Positions 8,166 through 14,965 of a stretch of DNA of 28,945 nt are shown here, in pieces. The stretch covers positions 1 through 28,945 of the forward strand of contig JAQCMX010000276.1 of assembly GCA_028274885.1 (NCBI GenBank), given 5' to 3'. This DNA is from Haloarculaceae archaeon. GTDB taxonomy: Archaea; Halobacteriota; Halobacteria; Halobacteriales; Haloarculaceae. Numbering within the stretch: the stretch's first letter is position 1; every line of letters starts with the position of its first letter. The translations under genes were made by a program, and so were the position numbers. The notes under the pieces are model-generated. The model did not search any database, had not been told where the DNA came from, and saw only the letters and a list, made by a program, of their open reading frames with translations.

Positions 8166-9242
8166 ATGGAACCACGGGACCTCTCCGCCCATGTCCCCTA
8201 CCGTGCCGGTCGCGGCGTCGAAGAGGTTGCCCGCGACCTCGGACTCGATCCGGACAGTCTCGTCAAACTCTCCTCGAACGAGAACCCACACGGACCGAGT
8301 CCCGCTGCAGTCGAGGCAATTCACGAGACCGCCGACAGCGTCCACACATATCCGAAGGCAGCACACACCGATCTGACCGAGGCTCTCGCCGAGAGGTGGG
8401 ATCTGAAGCCGCCACAGATCTGGCTCGCTGCCGGAGGTGACGGCGTGTTGGATTATTTGGGTCGAGCTTTGCTGGATCCGGGTGCGCGCGTTCTCGTCCC
8501 CGATCCGGGCTTTGCATACTATCCGATGAGTGCGCGCTATCACGGGGCCGAGATCGACCAGTACCGCCTCGAGAAAGGCGACGAGTTCGAACAGACCGCA
8601 GAGATGGTTCTGGCAGCGTACGACAGCCAGCGGATAATATACGTCACAAGTCCCCACAATCCGACCGGCTCTGAGATGCCTCTCCCGGAGATCGAACGGC
8701 TGGCCGAGTCGACCGACGAGGAGACGCTGGTGCTGGTGGACGAAGCCTACGGGGAGTTCACAGACCGCCCGTCCGCGAGAGATCTGATTACGGACCGTGA
8801 TGACGTTGCACTGTTGCGGACATTCTCGAAGGCATACGGGCTGGCAGGCCTCCGTCTCGGATACGGGGTCGTCCCGGAGGCGTGGGCCGGGGCCTACAAT
8901 CGCGTGAACACCCCATTCGCCGCAAATCTGCTCGCCTGTCACGCAGGTCTCGCCGCACTCGAAGACAAACCCCACCTCCGAGAGACCGTCGAAACCGTCC
9001 GATGGGCCCGCCAGTACATCCAGGAGCATCTCGTGGCCCCGACCTGGGACAGCGGCGGGAACTTTGTCCTCGCATCGGTCGGCGACAGCCAAGAGGTCAC
9101 CACCCGGGCACAGAAACAGGGGGTGATCGTCCGGGATTGTACCAGTTTCGGACTGTCAGGCTGTATCCGAATCACCTGCGGCACACGCGAGTCGACCCCG
9201 CGTGCCGTCGAAACACTAAATGAGGTGCTTGCGGAGCGATGA
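8166..9242 (+). CDS. hisC: histidinol-phosphate aminotransferase
   Basis: A class I/II PLP-dependent aminotransferase of 358 residues from the start chosen here (MEPRDLSAHVPYRAG, the usual HisC opening). It converts imidazole-acetol phosphate plus glutamate to histidinol phosphate in histidine synthesis. Visible motifs: KLSSNENPHGPS at the N-terminus (substrate loop), SPHNPTGSEMP (PLP-contacting Asn), VDEAYGEF (the Asp that holds the pyridine nitrogen), RTFSKAYGLAGLRLGYG with the Schiff-base lysine, and a C-terminal RITCGT with the carboxylate-binding Arg. The length is normal for the family. An upstream in-frame ATG at 8142 would add eight residues but lies at the predicted TATA box. The gene begins a plus-strand run that continues with a nucleotide kinase and a phosphatidyltransferase. 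Confidence 0.95.
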   Translation: MEPRDLSAHVPYRAGRGVEEVARDLGLDPDSLVKLSSNENPHGPSPAAVEAIHETADSVHTYPKAAHTDLTEALAERWDLKPPQIWLAAGGDGVLDYLGRALLDPGARVLVPDPGFAYYPMSARYHGAEIDQYRLEKGDEFEQTAEMVLAAYDSQRIIYVTSPHNPTGSEMPLPEIERLAESTDEETLVLVDEAYGEFTDRPSARDLITDRDDVALLRTFSKAYGLAGLRLGYGVVPEAWAGAYNRVNTPFAANLLACHAGLAALEDKPHLRETVETVRWARQYIQEHLVAPTWDSGGNFVLASVGDSQEVTTRAQKQGVIVRDCTSFGLSGCIRITCGTRESTPRAVETLNEVLAER

Positions 9243-9306
9243 GACAGGTGCGGTCCGAGGCGGGAGTGGCCCCGCTTGAAACGGCGTACCGACAGGGGGG
9301 ATGTTG

Positions 9307-9813
9307 ATGCGTCTGGCAGTGACGGGGACGCCGGGAACAGGAAAGACAACCGCGACCGAACACCTCGACACTGCACTCGACGTCATCCACCTCAACGACC
9401 TCATCCGGACGGAGGGACTGACCACGGGCCACGACGAGGAGCGCGAGTCTGCCGTGGCAGATCTAAACGCGGTCAGCAGGAGGCTGGACTCACAGAAGGA
9501 TTTCCTCGTCGAGTCACACCTCGCACACCACGTCCCTGTCGACAGAGTTGTTGTGCTACGGTGCCACCCTGAGACCATCGAGACGCGCCTCGAGGAGAGA
9601 GCCGAAAGCCCGGATTCGATCGCAGAGAATGCCGAAAGTGAAGCGCTGGATCTCATCCTCACAGAGGCCGTCGAGATCCACGGCCAGGAGTGTGTCTACG
9701 AGATCGAGACGACGGACCGGACGCCCGACCAGGTGGCCGAAGAGATCGAATCGGTCATCGAGGGAAGCCGGGAACCGGGAGTTGGCACCGTGTCATATCT
9801 CAAATATCTATGA
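9307..9813 (+). CDS. AK6/Fap7-type adenylate kinase family protein
   Basis: 168 residues. A P-loop, GTPGTGKTT (about residues 7-15), opens a small nucleotide kinase; HLNDLIR and DFLVESHLAH match the AMP/substrate segments of the AK6 (Fap7/hCINAP) branch, and VLRCHP followed by RLEERA forms the short lid. Eukaryotic and archaeal members bind ribosomal protein uS11 and act in maturation of the small-subunit rRNA end, besides having adenylate kinase activity. The start at 9307 is preferred over ATG 9301 because the strong AGGGGGG at 9294-9300 then lies at a normal ribosome-site distance. The stop codon overlaps the start of the next gene (ATGA), so the two are translationally coupled. The preceding hisC stop is 64 bases upstream. 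Confidence 0.88.
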   Translation: MRLAVTGTPGTGKTTATEHLDTALDVIHLNDLIRTEGLTTGHDEERESAVADLNAVSRRLDSQKDFLVESHLAHHVPVDRVVVLRCHPETIETRLEERAESPDSIAENAESEALDLILTEAVEIHGQECVYEIETTDRTPDQVAEEIESVIEGSREPGVGTVSYLKYL

Positions 9814-10418
9814 CACTTGATAATCTCCGCCCACTTGCAGACCGGCTGCTGGGTCCGCTGGTCAGTGGCGCAACCCGGGTCGGATTGACCCCAGATACGG
9901 TCAGCCTCCTCGCGGTGTTCGCTGCCATTGGAGCCGGTTGCAGCTTCTGGGTCGCCGGTGAGCAGCAACTATTCTACCTCGTCGGCGCCTTTCTGGTCCT
10001 TGTCAACGGCGTCTTCGACCTCCTCGATGGGGCCCTAGCCCGTAAGCAGGAGACAGCCACAGCGGCCGGGGACGTACTCGATCACGTACTGGACCGGTAC
10101 GCGGACATCAGCATTATCGCTGGACTGGCCGCAGGGGTCGGTGAGTACGCGATCGGCTTCGCGGCGGTGACGGGTGTCCTGATGACATCGTATCTGGGAA
10201 CGCAGGCGGAAGCAGCTGGTCTGGACCGGGTCTACGGCGGCTTGCTGGGGCGTGCAGACCGTCTCGCACTCGTCGGACTCGTCGCCACCGTCGCAGCCGT
10301 TTCGGATGCAACTGTGTACAGTCTCGACTCTGTCGGGTGGTTACTGGTCGTGTTTGCACTGATCGGACATCTGACCGCTCTCCAGCGGTTCTACTACGCG
10401 ATGTCCGATCTGCCGTGA
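9810..10418 (+). CDS. pgsA: CDP-alcohol phosphatidyltransferase (archaetidyl-phosphate synthase type)
   Basis: A 202-residue integral membrane enzyme that transfers a CDP-activated archaeol lipid to an alcohol phosphate in polar lipid synthesis. The defining motif is complete and correctly spaced: DG-AL-AR, eight residues, G-DVL-D-HVL-D. Several hydrophobic segments follow (for example TVSLLAVFAAIGAGCSF, LVGAFLVLVNGVFDLL, LALVGLVATVAAV, WLLVVFALIGHLTAL), consistent with about six membrane helices. The start ATG overlaps the upstream kinase stop as ATGA. The exact head group (glycerol phosphate, inositol phosphate or serine) cannot be decided; the short length and context favour a PgsA-like or archaetidylinositol-phosphate synthase role. 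Confidence 0.88.
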   Translation: MTLDNLRPLADRLLGPLVSGATRVGLTPDTVSLLAVFAAIGAGCSFWVAGEQQLFYLVGAFLVLVNGVFDLLDGALARKQETATAAGDVLDHVLDRYADISIIAGLAAGVGEYAIGFAAVTGVLMTSYLGTQAEAAGLDRVYGGLLGRADRLALVGLVATVAAVSDATVYSLDSVGWLLVVFALIGHLTALQRFYYAMSDLP

Positions 10419-10452
10419 CCAGCGGTCTGTCGGGTCGTGACAAACGGCGTGC

Positions 10453-10460
10453 GATTTATG
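10453..10460 (+). promoter_or_regulatory. TATA-like box of mbf1
   Basis: GATTTATG is centred about 27 bases before the ATG at 10484 and 35-40 bases after the preceding gene ends. It shows that mbf1 has its own leaderless promoter and confirms that start. Confidence 0.5.
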
Positions 10461-10483
10461 CCCCAGCCGGCCAAAATCTCGGT

Positions 10484-11008
10484 ATGGTCCAGTGTGAAAT
10501 GTGCGGGACGGAAACCGCGAACCCGAACGCCGTCAAGATCGAGGGTGCCGAACTCGACGTGTGCGAGGAGTGTACCGACTTCGGGACCAAGATCAAAACC
10601 GACGACAGCAGTTCTTCGACGTCGACCAAGTACTCGACAAGCTCTTCAAGTTCCGGTTCGTCAAGCGGTGGGTCTACAGGGTCATCACCGTCCGGCGGCG
10701 GTGGACACGACATGTTCGACGACATGGAGGAGATCGCGCAGGACTTCGATGACCGGGTCAGAACAGCCCGGGAGAACGCAAATCTCTCTCAGAAGGACCT
10801 TGCGAACCAACTCAACGAAAAGGCGAGCCTGATCCGTAAACTCGAACACGGCGATACTCTGCCAAGCGACGAGATGCAGGGCAAACTCGAACGAAAGCTC
10901 GACATCGACCTCTCGGCAGGTGCCAGTGCCGAGGAGTCAGAGTGGCAGTCGGACTCGTCTACTGGCGAGTACACGCTCGGTGACGTCGTCGAGCGGAAAG
11001 ACTCCTGA
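10484..11008 (+). CDS. mbf1: multiprotein bridging factor 1 (archaeal MBF1) zinc-ribbon/HTH protein
   Basis: 174 residues. The N-terminal zinc ribbon has CEMC and CEEC pairs (C4, C7, C27, C30). A very Ser/Gly-rich linker (about 43-80) joins it to a cro/C1-type helix-turn-helix (about 87-140: RTARENANLSQKDLANQL, then EKASLIRKLEHG). This order is that of archaeal MBF1. The eukaryotic homologue bridges activators and TBP; archaeal MBF1 has been linked to ribosomes and translation. An upstream in-frame extension exists but lacks sequence of the family, and the leaderless promoter fixes ATG 10484. It follows the lipid synthase by 65 bases but is probably transcribed separately. Confidence 0.93.
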   Translation: MVQCEMCGTETANPNAVKIEGAELDVCEECTDFGTKIKTDDSSSSTSTKYSTSSSSSGSSSGGSTGSSPSGGGGHDMFDDMEEIAQDFDDRVRTARENANLSQKDLANQLNEKASLIRKLEHGDTLPSDEMQGKLERKLDIDLSAGASAEESEWQSDSSTGEYTLGDVVERKDS

Positions 11009-11153
11009 CCGCTGTCGGCCATCGATCGTCGACGCCAGCGGCCTCTACGGGAGAAACAGCGGTGTGACCGAACTGGATTACGGATCTGATTGTAACCACA
11101 CTGGGACCGATCACGAGGGTGATCGCATGAAGTGACCTGGCCCTGTTGGCCTG

Positions 11154-11354
11154 GTGACCGGGCTCGCCTTTGCCATCCCGGTGATCCCGGAGTTGCGGAC
11201 AGTGCTCTCGATGATCGGCATCGGTATCAGGCTGGATGTGTATTTTGTCGCAATGACAATACTGCTTGCAGTGATCGTGGGTCTGGTCATGCTGCTGCCG
11301 GAAGGCGAGGAGGAACGTTCGAGTGACCCCCCGCCCGGGCATAAGGCGGACTGA
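11154..11354 (+). CDS. small single-pass membrane protein, hypothetical
   Basis: 66 codons from GTG 11154; the frame is closed just upstream (stop at 11133). The product has a weakly hydrophobic start, one strong membrane helix (about residues 30-50, VYFVAMTILLAVIVGLVMLL) and a short acidic, Pro-rich tail (PEGEEERSSDPPPG). This is a common form for uncharacterised small haloarchaeal membrane proteins. No ribosome site or clear TATA box precedes it. Longer antisense frames exist here but have non-haloarchaeal composition. Its stop codon lies in the CTGA that precedes the GATTACTGCGGT motif. Confidence 0.45.
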   Translation: MTGLAFAIPVIPELRTVLSMIGIGIRLDVYFVAMTILLAVIVGLVMLLPEGEEERSSDPPPGHKAD

Positions 11355-11358
11355 TACC

Positions 11359-11370
11359 GATTACTGCGGT
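11359..11370 (+). repeat. GATTACTGCGGT motif, copy 2
   Basis: An exact copy of the 12-mer seen at 4698 and 24280. It lies four bases after the stop of the small membrane protein and about 40 bases from the convergent end of the FEN1 gene. Confidence 0.5.
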
Positions 11371-11410
11371 TAAATCGAATCTGCGATGGAAATAGGCGCA
11401 CCAGCCCCTG

Positions 11411-12388
11411 TCAGGTCCACTGATCCAGGCCGGTCTGTGTAAGCGCCTCGTCGATTCGCTCGAACCCGCGCCTGACTTCCCCGTGATCGACCTCCCACTC
11501 ATCGACGACATAGGACCGTGCTGTGTCGACGTCGGGTTCGATCGACGCCTCGATTGCCACGTCTTTGACCGCGGCATCGAGAAACAGGTTTCGGATGCGG
11601 TCGGCGTGGTCGATATGATCGCCGCGGGCCTCAAGGATAGTCCAGAGATCACCGTGGTCGTGGATCAGTTTGACCGCCGTTTTAGGGCCGATCCCGTCGA
11701 TACCGTCGTTGAAGTCGGTCCCACAGAGTATCGCAACGTCGACGAGTTGTTCCCACGTGATATCGTGTGCTGCAAGCGTCGCTGGCAGTTCCATCAGCTC
11801 CGGATCGCCCTTACTGGTGAGTTGGCGAAGCGTGGCCGGCGAGCCAAACAGTAACGCGTCGTAGTCTTCGGTGCCCGCGTACTCGACGGTGCCGGAGCGA
11901 GCCATGTGGGCACACTGTGCTTCACCCTCGGCTGGGGCGTCGACAACGGGCACGTCCAGTAGTCCGAGCAGATCCCGCGTCGTCTGCACAATATGTTCTG
12001 TGAGCCGCTGTGTCCGCGAATCGAGACGGGCAACCGCGAGTTCGTCACCACGGTCCCGGGCAGCCTCGAGTTGGTCCTCGTATGTCTCCCGCTGTTCCCT
12101 TCGGTGTTCGATTTCCGCCGTTTTGAGATCCGCAACCGCGCCGTCGAAGACGAAAACGGGGGTGATCTCGTGTTCGAAAAACCGTGGCAACCCCTGGACG
12201 ACCCCGACCAGATTTGCGACCTCGGTCCCGTCCTCGGTCGTATACACCTCGTCGCTGGTCCACTTGACGGTGGTCGTGAGATACCGATAGAGCCAGTTGT
12301 GTGCGTCGACTGCGACCGTGGACCCGGCGAGGTCGCCAAACGGCACCGATTCGATCGCGGCAAGATCGCGCAAAGCAGCGTTGCCCAT
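11411..12388 (-). CDS. fen: flap endonuclease 1
   Basis: A 325-residue structure-specific nuclease that cuts 5' flaps during Okazaki-fragment processing and repair. The N-terminal nuclease part has TVAVDAHNWLYRYL (first metal-site Asp) and FVFDGA. The internal part has APAEGEAQCAHMA and YAGTEDYDALLFG (metal-binding Glu and Asp), then ILCGTDFNDGIDGIGPKTA, the final acidic site and helix-two-turn-helix. The arch region is rich in charged residues (about 90-125). The C-terminus TQTGLDQWT resembles the PCNA-interacting QxxLxxWF box but ends in Thr where Phe is usual. Compared with the family, the length is normal. The methionine is followed by GNAALRDL, the usual family opening, so the start is sound. 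A TATA-like AT patch lies about 27 bases upstream (near 12415). Confidence 0.96.
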   Translation of the reverse strand: MGNAALRDLAAIESVPFGDLAGSTVAVDAHNWLYRYLTTTVKWTSDEVYTTEDGTEVANLVGVVQGLPRFFEHEITPVFVFDGAVADLKTAEIEHRREQRETYEDQLEAARDRGDELAVARLDSRTQRLTEHIVQTTRDLLGLLDVPVVDAPAEGEAQCAHMARSGTVEYAGTEDYDALLFGSPATLRQLTSKGDPELMELPATLAAHDITWEQLVDVAILCGTDFNDGIDGIGPKTAVKLIHDHGDLWTILEARGDHIDHADRIRNLFLDAAVKDVAIEASIEPDVDTARSYVVDEWEVDHGEVRRGFERIDEALTQTGLDQWT

Positions 12389-12495
12389 GCTGGTGTTTGG
12401 GACAAGAGCTGTTTGAATCCCGCGGGTGTTTTGTAGTCAAAGGAAGATCGTTACCTGACAGCTATCTGTCCTCAATTTTGGGTTCCCCGGCAGGA

Positions 12496-13026
12496 TCAGG
12501 TGGGGCTGTCAGCAACTGGCGGCGGGCCTCTTTCGAGCAGATCCGCCAGACACGACTCCTGTTCCGGCGGGAGGTCCCGGTCACGGAACAGGTCGAGCCC
12601 CTCGAAAAAGCTCTCATGACAACGGATCTCCGGGGCGTACTCGAGTACGGTCTCCGCCATGCCGGCGGTCTCGCCCGTCGCGGTGAATCCGGCCCGGTAG
12701 CACGCACGGTACGCGATTGGATTGTTTACCGCGATAATAACGGTTTCGTAGGCGCGTTCTAAAAGCTCCTCGGCGGTGAACCGCAGTAACTGTGCTCCGA
12801 TTCCGTCACCCCGTCTGTCGGTCCGAACAGTTACGTATCGTAGCTTCGCTGTCGTGGCCTCCGTGTAATCTGTATTAAACGCGACCGCTCCGAGGATCTC
12901 CCCACCATCGCGAGCGACAGCTTTGCCCGTATTCGACATGACAAAGTTGCCTGCGTAGGCGAATTCGCGGTGGTCGAGATCGAGTGTCGGCCCCTCGGGC
13001 GGATACCCCAGAATCAGATACTCCAT
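12496..13026 (-). CDS. GNAT-family N-acetyltransferase
   Basis: 176 residues from the ATG at 13026 (MEYLILGYPPEGPTLDL). The acetyl-CoA-binding motif A is VTVRTDRRGDGIGAQLLRF (R-x-x-G-x-G/A core RRGDGIGA), with the later strand VIIAVNNPIAYRACYRAGF that ends most GNAT folds. The protein transfers an acetyl group to an amine; the substrate (protein N-terminus, polyamine or small molecule) cannot be told. An in-frame ATG at 13047 and a longer upstream frame exist, but the residues there are Arg/Gly/Pro-rich and not acidic, so 13026 is chosen. It reads in the same direction as FEN1, 107 bases upstream of it. C-terminal residues after about 140 are a charged, Pro-rich extension. Confidence 0.87.
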   Translation of the reverse strand: MEYLILGYPPEGPTLDLDHREFAYAGNFVMSNTGKAVARDGGEILGAVAFNTDYTEATTAKLRYVTVRTDRRGDGIGAQLLRFTAEELLERAYETVIIAVNNPIAYRACYRAGFTATGETAGMAETVLEYAPEIRCHESFFEGLDLFRDRDLPPEQESCLADLLERGPPPVADSPT

Positions 13027-13191
13027 ATCCCGTGTGAGTCCCCCCATGTTTGTGTACCCTGTGTTGTGGACACCCTCGGGTCGCCGGTAGTCAGTGAAAG
13101 GATCCAAAGTCACGATCCGGACGCGAGGAGTACTATGACCGCACGCGTTGGGACGGCCTGCCGGTCGGCCGCGACCGCGATAACTGGTATC

Positions 13192-13208
13192 ACCTAACAT
13201 AGTTAGGT
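13192..13208. promoter_or_regulatory. perfect dyad ACCTAAC-ATA-GTTAGGT, candidate operator of PEP carboxylase
   Basis: Two perfect 7-base arms around a 3-base spacer lie directly upstream of the TATA box (13215) of the PEP carboxylase gene. This is where a homodimeric activator, or a repressor touching the upstream promoter element, would bind. The sequence resembles the core of DtxR-family boxes (TTAGG/CCTAA), but the factor is unknown. Confidence 0.45.
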
Positions 13209-13214
13209 CGTGTG

Positions 13215-13222
13215 TTTTTATT
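13215..13222 (+). promoter_or_regulatory. TATA box of PEP carboxylase
   Basis: TTTTTATT is centred about 26-27 bases before the ATG at 13245, implying a leaderless mRNA. Confidence 0.55.
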
Positions 13223-13244
13223 CCGTCGGAGCTCGGGTTTGATT

Positions 13245-14723
13245 ATGTCCGACGTTCCGCGGTTGATGAGCACCCAGCATCCGGACAATGCGACGCTGCC
13301 CTTCTTTACAGCGGGGGACGTCATCGAGGGCGACGACGAGATCCAGGAGGCCTACTACGTCTACTCACATCTGGGGTGTGACGAACAGATGTGGGACTTC
13401 GAGGGCAAGGAGGGCGACGAGTACGCGGTCAAGAAACTCCTCTCACGGTACGACGACTTCTTTACCGAACACCGCCTTGGAGAGGATGTCCGCCTGACGG
13501 TTCGGGGCCCTAATCCCGATGTCGAGGAGTCAGAAGCAAAGATCCTCCTCGAGATCTTAGAGAGCATCCCGCGCTCGACCGACGCCGCGAGGCTGTTTGC
13601 CGCCGACCGAGGGGTCGATCCCGTCGCTCCTATCGTCGAGGTCATCATCCCGATGGTCACGGATGCGGACCAGGTCAACGCCGTCCACGAGTACTACGAA
13701 TCCTTCGTCGCTGCCAAGGGCGACGAGACGGTCTGGGGCGACCGGACCGTCGCCGACTGGGTGGGTGAGTTCGCCCCCAAGTCGGTCGGTGTTATCCCCC
13801 TCATCGAGGAGCGCGACGCGATGTTGAGGGCCCACGAGATCTTCCGCGAGTACGCAACCGCACAGGACCGCGACGCGGTCAGGGTGTTTCTCGCCCGCTC
13901 GGACCCGGCGCTGAACTACGGATCGCTGGCCGCCGACCTCATCAACAAGGTGGCCCTCGCTCGTCTCTACCGGACGGCCGCCGAGACCGGGGTTACTGTC
14001 CATCCGATTCTCGGCGCGGGTCCCGCGCCGTTCCGCGGGAACCTCTCGCCTGACCGGGCGCAGGCGACCGCCGAGGCCTATTCGGAGGTCGAGACGTTTA
14101 CGATCCAGTCGGCGTTCAAGTACGACTACCCGGTCGAGACGGTCCGCGAGGGGGTGGCAACGCTCCGGGAGGCCGATCTGGGTGACCCCCCGTCCCCCAT
14201 CGACGAGGACCGGGCGCTCGACGTGATCGACCGGACCGCAGCGGCATACGGCGACCAGGTCGACGCGGTCGCGCCAACGGTCAACCGTCTTTCATCGTTC
14301 GTTCCCGACCGCCGGACCCGCAAGCTCCACGTCGGTCTGTTCGGTTACTCCCGGGAGGTCGGTGAGCATTCCCTGCCACGGGCCATCGGCTACACGGCAG
14401 CACTGTACAGCGTCGGCTGTCCGCCCACATTACTGGGTCTCCACGCGCTGACCGACGCCGACCGGGCGTTCGTTGAGGCGGCATTCCCGTCTTTTTTCGG
14501 TCGTCTCCGCGACGCCGCCCGTTACTTCAATCCGCGGTGTACAACGGTGCTGGATCTTGCGGATGACGCGCTCGCGGCGGCACTGGACCTCGTCGATGTC
14601 GAACCCGACCAGGAGCACCGCGCGGCGACCGACGACGCCATCGACGCCTTCGCCCGTGGCGACGACGACGCCCTCCGCTCGGCCGCCCGGCGGGCCGCGC
14701 GCACCCGTCAGTTCCTCGGGTGA
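13245..14723 (+). CDS. ppcA: archaeal-type phosphoenolpyruvate carboxylase
   Basis: 492 residues, about half the size of bacterial PEP carboxylase, which is typical of the archaeal (PpcA, PEPcase_2) family. It fixes bicarbonate onto PEP to form oxaloacetate, refilling the TCA cycle and feeding aspartate-family amino acids. Family landmarks: the N-terminal MSTQHPDNA, RGPNPDVEESEAK, PIVEVIIPMVTDADQ, the glycine-rich ILGAGPAPFRGNL, and QSAFKYDYP with EVGEHSLPRAIGYTAALYS near the C-terminus. It begins at MSDVPRLMSTQHPDN; an 11-codon upstream extension lies in the promoter and is rejected. It is monocistronic, with its own TATA box and a dyad just upstream. It is convergent with glutamate synthase. 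Confidence 0.96.
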   Translation: MSDVPRLMSTQHPDNATLPFFTAGDVIEGDDEIQEAYYVYSHLGCDEQMWDFEGKEGDEYAVKKLLSRYDDFFTEHRLGEDVRLTVRGPNPDVEESEAKILLEILESIPRSTDAARLFAADRGVDPVAPIVEVIIPMVTDADQVNAVHEYYESFVAAKGDETVWGDRTVADWVGEFAPKSVGVIPLIEERDAMLRAHEIFREYATAQDRDAVRVFLARSDPALNYGSLAADLINKVALARLYRTAAETGVTVHPILGAGPAPFRGNLSPDRAQATAEAYSEVETFTIQSAFKYDYPVETVREGVATLREADLGDPPSPIDEDRALDVIDRTAAAYGDQVDAVAPTVNRLSSFVPDRRTRKLHVGLFGYSREVGEHSLPRAIGYTAALYSVGCPPTLLGLHALTDADRAFVEAAFPSFFGRLRDAARYFNPRCTTVLDLADDALAAALDLVDVEPDQEHRAATDDAIDAFARGDDDALRSAARRAARTRQFLG

Positions 14724-14965
14724 CCGGCCCCGTCGCCCTCGCAACCGGGCGGCCAGCACCCGTCACTACTGCGGGTCGGCCACGAACAACACACAACGGA
14801 CACTGTCGACGACCCAGCCGACGTCGGTCGACCTGTAGGTCCTAAGAGGAAATCGAAAGATCGTACGAAGTACGACGGACTGCACAATCAACAGTTTATC
14901 TTTACGACCTGGCTCGCGGACTCCAGCCGCGTCCTCAGCGAGCAACCGACAGTTGGTGACGTGTC

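Noticed and set aside
8121..9092. Long minus-strand frame (323 codons) opposite hisC
   Set aside because: It is antisense to an unmistakable HisC; the peptide is Cys/Val/Gly-rich, not acidic, and has no family motif. It is a shadow of GC-biased codon use.
10959..11401. Minus-strand frames opposite the small membrane protein
   Set aside because: Their peptides are His/Arg/Gln/Ser-rich without acidic bias or known motifs, and one runs into mbf1. The plus-strand frame with a membrane helix and acidic tail is more plausible.
12775..12795. Complement of TTACTGCGGTT inside the acetyltransferase gene
   Set aside because: It matches part of the GATTACTGCGGT motif but lies in coding sequence and lacks the GAT and CTGA parts; treated as chance.
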